NCBI RefSeq assembly: GCF_000314005.1
Contig: NZ_JH980292.1
Span: 3,072,021 to 3,136,020, forward strand
Reading direction: 5' to 3'
DNA from: Spirulina subsalsa PCC 9445
GTDB lineage: Bacteria > Cyanobacteriota > Cyanobacteriia > Cyanobacteriales > Spirulinaceae
DNA length: 64,000 nt
Part shown: one piece after another, positions 8,682 through 17,499 of the stretch
Layout: every line of letters starts with the position of its first letter
Numbering within the stretch: the stretch's first letter is position 1
Notes under the pieces: model-generated
The model's input: the letters and a program-made list of their open reading frames with translations, nothing else
The model's database searches: none
What the model was told of the DNA's origin: nothing
Program-made: the position numbers and the translations under genes

Positions 8682-9281
8682 CTAAATCCCACCGAGACGA
8701 GAGAAGGGCCAAAAGCGGAAAATAGCGCGACCAATGACTTGATTTTGGGGTAAGAAGCCCCAAATATGGGAATCATTGCTGTTATTGCGGTTATCCCCCA
8801 TCACAAAGAGGGCATTGGCTGGGACTTGGAAGGGGGCGAGTTGATACTGAGGGGAAGCGGCAATATAGGGTTCTGTGAGGGGGATATGATTCACATACAC
8901 CCGGTTATCGTGGATTTCAATATCTTGACCCGGAATGCCGATGACTCGCTTAATAAACGCCTGATCCGCTTGGTAGCCTTGGGCTTGGAGTTGGGGCGGG
9001 GGGCTAAATACAATAATATCGCCCGGTTGGGGGGGATGGAAACGATAGGAGACTTTTTCCACCACGACGCGATCGCCTGTTGCCAAAGTCGGTACCATAG
9101 AATCTGAGGGGATAAACCGGGGTTCTGCGATATAAGTCCGAATGACAAAGACTAGCACAAGTGCGATCGCCACCACTTGCACATTTTCCCAGACCCACCT
9201 GCGCCAATTCTGGGGGGTTTCAGCAGGAGATTGAGCCGTTTCCGAAGCTTGAGCCGAAAGATCCTTATCCTGAGAGGTCAT
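8682..9281 (-). CDS. lepB: Signal peptidase I
   Basis: About 199 aa from the ATG at 9281 (MTSQDKDLSAQASETAQ). A longer frame reaching 9371 has no reason to be used. One N-terminal membrane helix is present (VVAIALVLVFVIRTYIAE), then the catalytic serine in IPSDSMVPTLATGDRV, the catalytic lysine in FIKRVIGIPG and box E GDNRNNSNDSHIWGF. The protease removes signal peptides of exported proteins in the plasma or thylakoid membrane. The gene is convergent with the secreted-protein gene and lies downstream of a pentapeptide gene on the same strand. Confidence 0.93.
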   Translation of the reverse strand: MTSQDKDLSAQASETAQSPAETPQNWRRWVWENVQVVAIALVLVFVIRTYIAEPRFIPSDSMVPTLATGDRVVVEKVSYRFHPPQPGDIIVFSPPPQLQAQGYQADQAFIKRVIGIPGQDIEIHDNRVYVNHIPLTEPYIAASPQYQLAPFQVPANALFVMGDNRNNSNDSHIWGFLPQNQVIGRAIFRFWPFSRLGGI

Positions 9282-9372
9282 GAAACTTGCGCTAAACCGA
9301 ATAGAGTACCACTCTGCACTATACCCCGTTTCCGTCCGCCAAGCGATCACGGCTCCAGGAGCAAGCCCCACC

Positions 9373-10149
9373 CTAAAATAACGACAACGCCCGCAACAAC
9401 ACAGAACTCAACCCCCCCAACATATTCAATAAATCAATCCCCACACCACTCCCCCCCCTCCCCGGATTATTCATCGCCTCCATCTGGGCTAAAAAATGCT
9501 CGGCCGCCTGCTTCCCTTGCTCATTCTCTTGTTCTTCAAATAACCCTAGAGCAATTTTGGCATCCTGCATCGCCCCCACTTCATCCAACAAGCGGAGGCG
9601 GGCAACACTCCGGGCTAAATACACCTCCCCATAGCGGGGATTTCGTTCCAGCGCCTGATTATAATACTCAATCGCCCGGATAAAATTCCGTCGATTACTT
9701 TCTAACACCCCTCGGGCATAAAAATGATCCGCCGAGAAAAACTGCCCCGGTATACCAATCGCCCCATCTACCACCGCTTGATTGAGATTCGTGGCTTCCA
9801 GATTAGCCTGCATAAAATAGGCATTGCGCAAATCCGCCCCCGCCACATTAGCCCCGGTTAAATCCGCCCCCGTCAAGTTGGCCCCATTGAGGGAAGCCCC
9901 CCCCAAGTTAGCAAAGCGTAAATCCGCCCCCGCTAAATTCGCCCGACTCAGATTAGCAAAGCGTAAATCTGCCCCCGCTAAATTCGCCCCACTTAAATCA
10001 GCCATCACTAAACCCGCCCGAGTTAAGTCACATTGGGGACATTCAAGCTGGGAAAGGAGTTGATTGAGATGCTGGAGGTTTTCTGCACGTACCGATAAAC
10101 TCAAGGGCATCAAGAGCAAGACAGTTGTTGCAGCTAAGGTCTTTTTCAT
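9373..10149 (-). CDS. Secreted pentapeptide-repeat protein with TPR-like C-terminal region
   Basis: The start at 10149 ([19 protein letters not shown]) gives a proper signal peptide; the upstream ATG at 10176 would spoil it. About 14 A(D/N)LxX units follow (residues 45-125, for example [16 protein letters not shown]), forming a right-handed beta-helix. After that, residues 140-215 resemble a TPR pair ([25 protein letters not shown]). A CPQC motif precedes the repeats. Likely periplasmic or luminal; function unknown. It ends 91 bases before lepB on the same strand. Confidence 0.8.
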   Translation of the reverse strand: MKKTLAATTVLLLMPLSLSVRAENLQHLNQLLSQLECPQCDLTRAGLVMADLSGANLAGADLRFANLSRANLAGADLRFANLGGASLNGANLTGADLTGANVAGADLRNAYFMQANLEATNLNQAVVDGAIGIPGQFFSADHFYARGVLESNRRNFIRAIEYYNQALERNPRYGEVYLARSVARLRLLDEVGAMQDAKIALGLFEEQENEQGKQAAEHFLAQMEAMNNPGRGGSGVGIDLLNMLGGLSSVLLRALSLF

Positions 10150-10594
10150 GGTTTTGCTGGGCGGAGTTTTTCCCATCTTAGCTTAACTTAAGGTTTGATC
10201 TCCGGGTTGGGTAAGTTGAGAACCTTAAACTCGTTCAATTCCCAAGGACTAAAATCTCACCTTTTGGGGCGTTCCTGATCAAGGTTTTTGTGAGATAATA
10301 GGGAAATACTGTAGGGTGATTAACACTAAATTTGACCAAGTTAAGAGATTTCCTAAGCGACAAAAAGTAAGCTACACCAGATAGAAACAGAAGGCAGTCA
10401 ATCTCAATGGGCAGTCTACAGCAATCCTAAATAGTTTAGGGTAGAGGGAATTGATAAATCCCCCTACCGTATGGATTGAATTCCCCAACACATTACAACT
10501 CAAATAAACTGGGAGGGGAAGGGAGCAATGCGTTTCGGATAATTCGTTCTTAACTGAGTCTTCTACTTTACAACTCTTAAAAATCACTGAGATT
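10150..10594. other. Intergenic region upstream of a divergent gene pair, nothing recognised
   Basis: About 445 AT-rich bases between two divergently transcribed genes. It must hold both promoters, but no convincing -35/-10 pair, operator or RNA gene could be picked out by eye. Confidence 0.4.
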
Positions 10595-12094
10595 ATGTTT
10601 GGAAAACTGCGACTCCGCCAAAGAATTTTACTTGGCTATTTTTTACCCATTGTTGCATTTTTGTTAACCACATTATGGGTAGCTTCCAGCACTCAAACCA
10701 TTATGTTGAACTTTAACCGCGTCAGTTTCATTGCAGATGTTATTGATAAAGTTCATCACCTCGAACTGGCTCACTTAAGAATGTCTAATGGAACAAGGGG
10801 CTATCTTTTAGAACCCGAATCGTCTTTTTTGGATAGAAAAATTCAAGGTCGTAACTTTTTTCAAGAAACGGTTGATTTACTCAACGAAAGTCAATATAGC
10901 GTTGATTTTGCGCAACAATATTTTTCCGGTCGTGATTTTGATGAATTGGTGGACTTAAGGCAACAATATGAAAAGGTGATGAGTTTAATCACCCAACAGG
11001 AGCAAAAGCGAAATGAAATGATTGCCTTCCGGCAGCAGGGAAATATTGAGTTGGCGAATCAAACCTTTATTGAACATACTGGGGAAGAGATTAACCAAGA
11101 GTTTCAACGTATTAATAATCGCCTCCATGAGATGTATCAACGGATGGTGCTAGAAGAGCAACAGGTGGTTCAACAAGCTTTAGGCACCTTATTCACAGGA
11201 TTTGTGTTCTTAGCTATTATCATTGGTGGAGGGGCTGGTATCGCTTTATGGTGGATTGCCACCCAATTAACGCGCACGATTTACCGGGCGGCGCGACAAA
11301 TTCTCGCCTCTACAGGGGAAATTGCCACGACACTGGAGCAACAAGCCTCTACAGCCAGCACTCAGGCGGCCTCGGTGAATGAGACAACAACAACCATGGA
11401 CGAGTTAACCAACTCTGCTCAAACCTCGGCCGCCCAAGCGAAAGCGGCGACTCATGCCGCCCAAGAAGCTTTAGCGTTAACGGAACAGGGAAATCAGGCT
11501 GTAATCGCTACTCTGGCTAATATGCAGCATTTACAGGGTAAAGTGCAGGCGATCGCACAGCAAATTAAGCGCCTGAGTGAACAAAATCAACAAATTGGTA
11601 CTATTGCCCAACTGGTCAGCAATTTATCTTATCAAACCAATATGTTGGCCTTAAATGCTTCAGTGGAGGCCGTGAGGGCAGGAGAATATGGCAAAGGCTT
11701 TTCAGTAGTGGCCACAGAAATCCGCAAGTTAGCTGATAGTAGCAAACAGTCAGCAGAACAAATTCATCGTTTAGTGGGAGATATTCAGGGGGCAATTCAT
11801 TCCACCGTGACGGCAACGGAAGAGGGAACCAATACGGCGGAAAGTGGCATTGAACGGGTGGAAGAAACGGCGAAAGTGTTTGTTGGGGTTCAAAAAGCGG
11901 TGAGTCATGTGGTGGAAAGCAATCAACAAATTGCTTTAAATATTCAACAGCAAGTCCGAGCCGTTCAGCAGGTTTTTGAAGCCATGAGTTTGTTAAATCG
12001 CAGTTCTCAAGATACGGCGAAAGGGATTGAACAAACTCATGGAGAAATGTCTCAGTTAAATGAGGCTGCCACGGCTTTAGAGGCCCTGTTGTAA
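10595..12094 (+). CDS. Methyl-accepting chemotaxis protein
   Basis: A 499-aa receptor. Helix 1 is at residues 12-30 (LLGYFLPIVAFLLTTLWVA). An all-helical sensor region of CHASE3 type follows (about 40-185). Helix 2 is at 200-222 (FTGFVFLAIIIGGGAGIALW). The signalling domain holds the conserved hairpin tip NMLALNASVEAVRAGEYGKG, which contacts CheA and CheW. It probably acts in phototaxis or twitching motility. No che genes are nearby. The 3' end overlaps the convergent downstream gene by 18 bp. Confidence 0.9.
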   Translation: MFGKLRLRQRILLGYFLPIVAFLLTTLWVASSTQTIMLNFNRVSFIADVIDKVHHLELAHLRMSNGTRGYLLEPESSFLDRKIQGRNFFQETVDLLNESQYSVDFAQQYFSGRDFDELVDLRQQYEKVMSLITQQEQKRNEMIAFRQQGNIELANQTFIEHTGEEINQEFQRINNRLHEMYQRMVLEEQQVVQQALGTLFTGFVFLAIIIGGGAGIALWWIATQLTRTIYRAARQILASTGEIATTLEQQASTASTQAASVNETTTTMDELTNSAQTSAAQAKAATHAAQEALALTEQGNQAVIATLANMQHLQGKVQAIAQQIKRLSEQNQQIGTIAQLVSNLSYQTNMLALNASVEAVRAGEYGKGFSVVATEIRKLADSSKQSAEQIHRLVGDIQGAIHSTVTATEEGTNTAESGIERVEETAKVFVGVQKAVSHVVESNQQIALNIQQQVRAVQQVFEAMSLLNRSSQDTAKGIEQTHGEMSQLNEAATALEALL

Positions 12095-12727
12095 ATGCTC
12101 AAATACTGACTTATCGCCAATATCTGGGGGGATGGGTTGCACCAGTTTACGCAGGACAAAAATCACAAATAAAGCCGCCCAACTCCCCAGTAAGGTGCGT
12201 TCCATGCCCAAGGGTAACACCCCCACTAGATGCCCTAATAGTAAGAGGGGAACAAGGGGGGTGAGGATTTTGGTTTCTAAACGATTAAAACAAAAGGCTT
12301 CTTTGAAATAAATCCCTGTGAGGGCGGCAAAGGTAAAACCAACGCCCAACACACTGGCCGGGGTGTAGTAGAGAGTTAAGGCAAAGGGGGCAGAATCGGC
12401 GTAGGCGAAAATGAGAGAAGCAACGGTGCCGATAATCCAGAAGAGTTTGAGGAGACGGTGAAGGGGGGCGAGGTAGATGTGAATTTTAAGCAGACTCAGG
12501 CCTAAACCCAGGGAAAAGAGGGTATAGAAGACACTGAGGAAGGGCAAGAGATCCGGGGTTGCCCCTAGGAATAATAATAAGGTGGTGGCGAGAAAAAAGC
12601 TGAGTCCGGCAAGGGCTAAACCAGCGCGATAGAGTTTCACGTCTCGCCGATCTTCGCTATTAATGGTAAACGGACCAAACTTGCCGTCATAAACTGGGAG
12701 GTTAGAGGTTGAAGTTGTAGTAGTCAT
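12077..12727 (-). CDS. DUF2301-type integral membrane protein
   Basis: About 216 aa from the ATG at 12727 (MTTTTSTSNLPVYDG), which is preferred to an upstream ATG. Five or six hydrophobic helices are present. The segments GIYFKEAFCFNRLETK and LLLLGHLVGVLPLG match what I recall of the cyanobacterial DUF2301 family of unknown function. It overlaps the chemoreceptor gene tail to tail by 18 bp. Confidence 0.75.
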   Translation of the reverse strand: MTTTTSTSNLPVYDGKFGPFTINSEDRRDVKLYRAGLALAGLSFFLATTLLLFLGATPDLLPFLSVFYTLFSLGLGLSLLKIHIYLAPLHRLLKLFWIIGTVASLIFAYADSAPFALTLYYTPASVLGVGFTFAALTGIYFKEAFCFNRLETKILTPLVPLLLLGHLVGVLPLGMERTLLGSWAALFVIFVLRKLVQPIPPDIGDKSVFEHLQQGL

Positions 12728-12823
12728 AAAGCAGAAATCTAAATCGTGAGGTTTGGGAATCCCCACCGTTTTAAGGTGAGGAAGATGTCAAAGCAAGATG
12801 AATATTGAGAGTGGAACACTAGA

Positions 12824-13621
12824 TTAATTATTGCCTAATCCCCAATAATCTAAACGTTCTTGTAGCCAACCGGAACGATGCCAGCGCGTGAGGGCATTGT
12901 TTACGGCAATATAGAGATCACTGTGTTGTAGACCTTTGGGAAGGGCTACGGCTAAGGGTTCACCGGAGAGACGCACCCCTAGAATATGGTACTGGGGATG
13001 TTCTTGTACCCAACCCGTAAGGATAGTGCGATCGCCCCCAAAGGCATCCACTTCCCCCAACTCCAGCAGCTGCAAGGCTTCCACATAAGACGACACCCCC
13101 ACTAATTCCACCGGATGGAGAACATGACGCACCACGGCGATGGTACTCGACTGTTCTAATACGGCGATTTTTGCCCCCACTAAGTCTCCCAAGCGTTGAA
13201 TCCGGGGGTTGCGGGTGATAAAAGTTGTACCATCGAGATAGTAATGACGGCTAAAATTAACCAAGCGGGAACGGGAGGGAGTCGCCGTGAGTCGGGCAAT
13301 GGTGAGATCCACCTCTCCTGCTAATAACAGGGGTAGGCGATCGCGATTATTCACCGCCTTAAACACCACCGCCTCCCGACTCCCTAATAATTCTTGGGCT
13401 AACTGACGAGCCAGATCAATCTCTAAGCCCTGTAATTCCCCATTTTCATCACGAAACGCCAAAGGGCGGACATTTTCATTCACCCCCACCACCAGCCGCC
13501 CCCGTTGGCGAATTTCCCCCAATCCCGCCGCCCCGACAGGATAGGGAATCAGTACCGGAGACGTGAGCAGGGCAATCACCCCCCCCCAAGCCATAAAATG
13601 CTGTTGCCACTGTTTACCCAT
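12824..13621 (-). CDS. Periplasmic solute-binding protein, family 3
   Basis: About 265 aa with the start set at 13621 (MGKQWQQHFMAWGGVIALLT), which gives a signal peptide ending near VGAAG. The mature part has the type II binding-protein fold: RQRGRLVVGVNENVRPLAFR, GELQGLEIDLARQLAQELLG, GEVDLTIARLTATPSR, and the C-terminal QLLELGEVDAFGGDRTIL. Such proteins bind polar amino acids for ABC uptake or act as sensors. No permease gene is adjacent, so it may serve a remote transporter. It is divergent from tadA with only about 30 bp between starts. Confidence 0.85.
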   Translation of the reverse strand: MGKQWQQHFMAWGGVIALLTSPVLIPYPVGAAGLGEIRQRGRLVVGVNENVRPLAFRDENGELQGLEIDLARQLAQELLGSREAVVFKAVNNRDRLPLLLAGEVDLTIARLTATPSRSRLVNFSRHYYLDGTTFITRNPRIQRLGDLVGAKIAVLEQSSTIAVVRHVLHPVELVGVSSYVEALQLLELGEVDAFGGDRTILTGWVQEHPQYHILGVRLSGEPLAVALPKGLQHSDLYIAVNNALTRWHRSGWLQERLDYWGLGNN

Positions 13622-13654
13622 AAACCCTTCATGAAGAAAAGCGCCATTCGGGAG

Positions 13655-14176
13655 ATGCTCACCCCAACCACTTATGAACGCCATCTGTATTGGATGCGTC
13701 GCGCTCTGATCTTAGCGCAGGAAGCGGGATCTGCCGGGGAGATTCCCGTCGGAGCCGTGATTGTCAACACTCAAGGAGACTGTCTAGCCCAAGCGGGGAA
13801 TCGCAAAGAACGGAATCAAGATCCCACCGCCCACGCAGAAATTTTAGCCCTCCGCCAAGCCAGCGCCACCTTGCAGGATTGGCGTTTATCCGACTGTACC
13901 CTCTATGTCACCCTAGAACCCTGCATCATGTGTACTGGGGCAATTATTCTCGCCCGACTGGGGTTATTAGTCTATGGAGTAGACGATCCGAAAACTGGCA
14001 CAGTGCGCACGGTGCTTAACTTACCCGACAGTCTGGCCTCTAATCATCGGTTACAAGTTCTAGGAGGCATTCTAGCCCAAGACTGTCGCCAACTGTTACA
14101 GGATTGGTTTCAGGAACGGAGGGAACGGGGGAGGGGAGAGGGGGAGAGGGGGAGAGGGGGAGAGGGGGGGAATTAA
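13655..14176 (+). CDS. tadA: tRNA-specific adenosine deaminase
   Basis: 173 aa from the ATG at 13655 (MLTPTTYERHLYWMRRALIL); an ATG at 13631 would add eight residues and cannot be excluded. The deaminase zinc site is complete: HAE in PTAHAEILAL and PCxxC in LEPCIMCTGAIIL. It converts A34 to inosine in tRNA-Arg(ACG). The last 20 or so residues (RERGRGEGERGRGGEGG) come from a purine repeat tract, so the tail has probably been altered by repeat invasion. Confidence 0.92.
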   Translation: MLTPTTYERHLYWMRRALILAQEAGSAGEIPVGAVIVNTQGDCLAQAGNRKERNQDPTAHAEILALRQASATLQDWRLSDCTLYVTLEPCIMCTGAIILARLGLLVYGVDDPKTGTVRTVLNLPDSLASNHRLQVLGGILAQDCRQLLQDWFQERRERGRGEGERGRGGEGGN

Positions 14177-14361
14177 GACCTATTACCTATTCCCGATTCC
14201 CTAGGGCGCAAGCATTGCGCCCCTACACCGACTCCCGACTCCCGACTCCCGATTCCCGACTCCCGACTCCCGACTCCCGACTCCCGACTCCCGACTCCCG
14301 ACTCCCGACTCCCGACTCCCGATTCCCGACTCCCGACTCCCGACTCCCGACTCCCGACTCC
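14121..14361. repeat. Purine tract and long CCCGACT heptamer array
   Basis: A GGGGGAGA-type tract (14121-14172) runs over the 3' end of tadA. A GC hairpin element (14201-14225) follows, then about 18 tandem heptamers CCCGACT/CCCGATT (14229-14361), the longest such array in the window. Both strands read open in several frames across it, but only because 7-mers without stops repeat. Confidence 0.92.
14201..14225. repeat. Dispersed GC hairpin GGGCGCAA-GCA-TTGCGCCC
   Basis: The core GGGCGCAAGCATTGCGCCC is a palindrome with an 8-bp stem, flanked by CTA and CTAC. The same element occurs at 22925, 51839 and 53143 and, split by an insertion sequence, at 58936/60364, each time joined to heptamer repeats. 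Confidence 0.88.
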
Positions 14362-14456
14362 GTGCCACTGTAAGAACTGGCCTCCTGTGGGAGGTGAAAC
14401 CCTTCAAGGCTTTTTATGCTGAAAGTGTAGTGAACAAAACCCCCAAGCAGGTTGAT

Positions 14457-15230
14457 ATGATGCACGTTCTCACTCCCTTCGCCGTTCCCTTCCCCTACCC
14501 ATTCAGCAAAACCGAAAAGCCCCACTCTCGGGTTTCCCCTTGGTTATCTCGTCTAGCCTATGCTCTCGGTCAATCCCTCGTTTTACCCACCCACTTTGAC
14601 CAAATCACCGTCACCGGACAAGAAAACCTACCCCGCACTGGTCCGGTTTTATTAGCCCCCACCCATCGTTCTCGCTGGGATGCCATCATGGTGGCCTATG
14701 CCACAGGTCGCCCTGTCACCGGGCGGAATATGCGCTTTATGGTGTCCATTAACGAGATGAAAGGACTCCAAGGCTGGGTAGTGGGTCGTTTAGGGGGCTT
14801 TCCCGTCAATCCCCTCCAGTTGCGCATTGAAACCATCCAGCACAGTGTAGAGTTGCTCTGTGAACAAGAAATGCTGGTGATTTTCCCAGAAGGCAATATT
14901 TACCGTCAACGCCATGTACAACCCATTAAACGAGGGGTGGCGACCATTGCCTTACAAGCTCAATCTAAAATGACCGAACAAACCCAAGGGGTGCAAGTGA
15001 TCCCGATAGATATTGCCTATTCTGACTTATCGGCTCAATGGGGCTGTCAGGTGAAGGTAAAAATTGGTCAACCGTTGAATACTCTCGATTATCAAAACTA
15101 CAGCCCGAAACAGGCCTCTCGTGAACTGACGGCCGATTTACAAGCGGCCTTAGAAGCTTTAGCAGATACACCCAAGGGGGTCAAGGGCGATCGCATTTCT
15201 AGCCCAGAACAAGAACCTGTCCTCGTTTAA
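14457..15230 (+). CDS. plsC: 1-acyl-sn-glycerol-3-phosphate acyltransferase
   Basis: About 257 aa from the ATG at 14457 (MMHVLTPFAVPFPYPF). A GTG at 14394 is in frame but lacks spacing from any ribosome-binding site. The acyltransferase motif HRSRWD (HX4D) lies in LLAPTHRSRWDAIM, and motif III is EMLVIFPEGNIYR. It acylates lysophosphatidate to phosphatidate in membrane-lipid synthesis. Cyanobacteria have several paralogues, so the substrate specificity is not certain. It stands alone after the long heptamer array. Confidence 0.85.
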   Translation: MMHVLTPFAVPFPYPFSKTEKPHSRVSPWLSRLAYALGQSLVLPTHFDQITVTGQENLPRTGPVLLAPTHRSRWDAIMVAYATGRPVTGRNMRFMVSINEMKGLQGWVVGRLGGFPVNPLQLRIETIQHSVELLCEQEMLVIFPEGNIYRQRHVQPIKRGVATIALQAQSKMTEQTQGVQVIPIDIAYSDLSAQWGCQVKVKIGQPLNTLDYQNYSPKQASRELTADLQAALEALADTPKGVKGDRISSPEQEPVLV

Positions 15231-15325
15231 AGTAGAATAGGGGCAGGAATTAGCAATCCTCGTGATTAATAATTCCGTACTTCCAGAAAAAACCCCTAAA
15301 AACACCCTAATTACCCAGAGTTGAG

Positions 15326-16288
15326 ATGCGCATACTAGCCCTTGTCCCTGGCGGAATTGGCGATCAGATTCTCTTTTTCCCAACCCTAGCGACACTGAAG
15401 CAAACCTACCCCCAAGCCCAGATCGATGTATTGGTAGAACCCCGGTCTAAAGGGGCTTACCGAGTCTGTCCGTCTGTGAGTGAAGTCTTAGTCTTTGACT
15501 ACAAAGATCGCAACGGCTTGGCCGATTATCTCAATTTATTGGGGATGATCCGCGATCGCGAATATGATATAGCCCTCACCCTTGGACAGCGTTGGGCCGT
15601 TGGTCTACTCCTATGGTTAAACGGCATTACTACCCGAGTAGGCTATGAGTCGCAAAAGTCCTGTTTACTCACGGATACAGTTCCCCTCAAAACCGAACAG
15701 TATGCCGCCGAAATGTACCATGATTTGGTGTTAGGTCTAGGGATTCAAACCCCTTGCCCAACTCCCACGATTGCCGTTCCCAAGTCGGATATTGACTGGG
15801 CTGAAGCCACTCAAGACCGCATGGGAATCCGGGAGACAGGCTACATTCTCCTTCACGGAGGCTCTAGCCAACTGGCCGTCACGAAGGGGATTGATAAAAT
15901 CTATCCGCCCCAACATTGGTCAGCCATTATTGCCGATCTCCAAGCCAAACAGCCCGATGTTCCCATTGTGGTCGTCAAAGGCCCGGAAGATAGCGCCCTA
16001 GTGAGTGAACTGCTCGAAAAAGCACCCAGCTTAAAAGTTGTCTCTCCCCCCGATATTGGTAAACTGGCCGCCTTGATTGCCGGGGCGAACTTAATGCTCT
16101 GTACAGACAGCGCTCCCATGCACTTGGCGATCGCCGTTGGCACCTATACCATCGCCCTTTTTGGCCCCACCGATGCCAAAAAGCTAGTTCCCCCCAACAG
16201 CGAAACCTGTATTCCCATCCAATCCCCCTCTAAGGCGATTGGTGATATTCCTCCTGTCACCGTACTTGAACAAATTTGGCGTGGCTAA
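15326..16288 (+). CDS. Glycosyltransferase family 9 (heptosyltransferase-like)
   Basis: A 320-aa GT-B protein. It begins MRILALVPGGIGDQILFFPT, the nucleotide-sugar transferase N-terminal signature of this family. The C-terminal half has YILLHGGSS, the loop ANLMLCTDSAPMHLAIAVGT and TIALFGPTDAKKL, typical of ADP-heptose:LPS heptosyltransferases. It overlaps the next gene (gmhB-like) by 8 bp, which supports a role in heptose use for lipopolysaccharide or surface glycan. Acceptor sugar unknown. Confidence 0.88.
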   Translation: MRILALVPGGIGDQILFFPTLATLKQTYPQAQIDVLVEPRSKGAYRVCPSVSEVLVFDYKDRNGLADYLNLLGMIRDREYDIALTLGQRWAVGLLLWLNGITTRVGYESQKSCLLTDTVPLKTEQYAAEMYHDLVLGLGIQTPCPTPTIAVPKSDIDWAEATQDRMGIRETGYILLHGGSSQLAVTKGIDKIYPPQHWSAIIADLQAKQPDVPIVVVKGPEDSALVSELLEKAPSLKVVSPPDIGKLAALIAGANLMLCTDSAPMHLAIAVGTYTIALFGPTDAKKLVPPNSETCIPIQSPSKAIGDIPPVTVLEQIWRG

Positions 16289-16859
16289 AACCGCAGTATT
16301 TCTAGATCGTGACGGCGTTCTCAACGTCGAAAAAGGCTATATCCATCACGTCGAGGACTTAGTGCTTATCCCCGGCATCGCCCAATCGGTGCGCCGTCTC
16401 AATGACCGGGGGTTCTTTTGTTGTATGGTATCCAATCAAGCCGGCCCCGCCCGGGGATACTACCCCCTCTCCCACGTCGAAGCCCTGCACCAGCGTCTCA
16501 TTGACCTCCTCGCCCAAGAAGCCGGAGCCCAACTCGACGCTTTATATTATTGCCCCTACCTCAGTCCGCCAGCCGGAGGGAAAACCCCAGACTTCACCCG
16601 TTGGAGTACCTGGCGCAAGCCCAACACCGGAATGTTAGTCGCGGCGGCGTGGGAACATGATCTTGACATTAAGCATAGTTTTATGGTAGGGGATAAAGCC
16701 ACCGATGTAGATCTAGCCCGCAATTGTGGAGCTAAGGGGATTTTAGTCCAAACAGGCTATGGCCAAGAAGTATTAGAGGGCAGCTATCAACACCACGCCA
16801 AACCGGATTACATTGCCAAAGACTTAAATCAAGCCGTTGATTGGATTTTAGAACATTGA
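16281..16859 (+). CDS. gmhB: D-glycero-D-manno-heptose 1,7-bisphosphate 7-phosphatase
   Basis: About 192 aa from a GTG at 16281 that overlaps the stop of the preceding gene (translational coupling); the ATG at 16239 would add residues encoded inside the upstream gene. HAD motifs are FLDRDGVLNVEKGYIHH (catalytic Asp pair), MVSNQAGPARG, and the later KPNTGML and FMVGDKATDVDLARN. A CPYLSPP segment fits the zinc loop of GmhB. The enzyme makes heptose-1-phosphate for ADP-heptose synthesis, matching its GT9 neighbour. Confidence 0.88.
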   Translation: MAKTAVFLDRDGVLNVEKGYIHHVEDLVLIPGIAQSVRRLNDRGFFCCMVSNQAGPARGYYPLSHVEALHQRLIDLLAQEAGAQLDALYYCPYLSPPAGGKTPDFTRWSTWRKPNTGMLVAAAWEHDLDIKHSFMVGDKATDVDLARNCGAKGILVQTGYGQEVLEGSYQHHAKPDYIAKDLNQAVDWILEH

Positions 16860-17180
16860 GCGACTCATTCCTTCTGTGTTAAATTGACCCCAAACTCTAA
16901 TAAAGTTAACCCCGGTCTAAGATTTTCAGCATGAGTATCAGGATGTGAATCATCATCAGAAAAAAAGGAATAGCTTTGGTATTAGAAACCGGGTTTTTTC
17001 TAGGGTTTAGAACACCCAAGAAAAGATGAACGCAACCCGGTTTCTGAGTTAGTGGGGGGAAAGAAACCGGGTTTCAGGGAGGTGATAGCGGGAAAGGAGT
17101 TGGTGCAAGAAACCCGGTTTCAGCGATGAGTTCAGAAACCGGGTTTTTGCTAGGATGATTGCAATGATCGCCTTTTGCTC
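16860..17180. repeat. Intergenic cluster of AAACCGGGTTT repeats
   Basis: Between 16984 and 17152 the motif AGAAACCGGGTTT or its complement AAACCCGGTTTCT occurs five times in both orientations, so it can form several hairpins. A related pair with core AAACCCGATTT is found at 39180-39260. Nothing else was recognised in this stretch. Confidence 0.75.
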
Positions 17181-17219
17181 TGAGGTAAAATTGGGGTGGT
17201 ACCCCTATCCCGTGCATGG
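17181..17219. repeat. Left 39-bp direct repeat flanking the antitoxin/PIN pair
   Basis: A 39-base segment containing GGTAAAATTGGGGTGGTA is repeated at 18003-18041 with four mismatches. The two copies bracket the toxin-antitoxin module and nothing else. The right copy runs into the start of the CHAT gene. Confidence 0.8.
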
Positions 17220-17286
17220 TCTGGTGTGGGGGTGGGAATATCTCAGTTTTGGTGTAAACTCTCTATTATTACCTCGGAAAATAACC

Positions 17287-17499
17287 ATGAATATCAGGCA
17301 ATTAATTGATGAGGAAATTAGCAAACTAGACGAGGATGAGTTAGCACAACTCTATGAAATTGTCAAGAATTTTTCGCGTCCCAAAACCAACAACAGTTTA
17401 TTTTCCAAGTTAAAGCAGGTCAAAATTGAGGGTCCCGTTGATTTTGCCGCCAATATCGATCTCTATCTTAACGGAGAGAAAAAGATTGATGGGGATTAA
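17287..17499 (+). CDS. Small antitoxin-like protein
   Basis: 70 aa starting MNIRQLIDEEISKLDEDELA. It is acidic and mostly helical and ends in LYLNGEKKIDGD. It overlaps the next gene, a PIN-domain toxin, by 11 bp, the classic arrangement of a VapBC-like pair. No ribbon-helix-helix or AbrB motif is obvious, so the antitoxin family is not named. The start at 17287 is chosen because the longer frame (from 17155) crosses the 39-bp direct repeat. Confidence 0.6.
   Translation: MNIRQLIDEEISKLDEDELAQLYEIVKNFSRPKTNNSLFSKLKQVKIEGPVDFAANIDLYLNGEKKIDGD

Noticed and set aside
9824..10063. Basic Lys/Pro/Ala-rich frame opposite the pentapeptide gene
   Set aside because: It is the antisense shadow of A(D/N)LxX repeats; the same effect is seen opposite the genes at 35216 and 49381.
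14229..14361. Possible CRISPR array
   Set aside because: The repeat unit is only 7 bases with no unique spacers, and no cas gene is present anywhere in the window.
14104..14407. Long open frames on both strands across the heptamer array
   Set aside because: They consist of TPDSRLP or RESGVGS repeats that arise from a 7-mer without stops; there is no independent coding sign.
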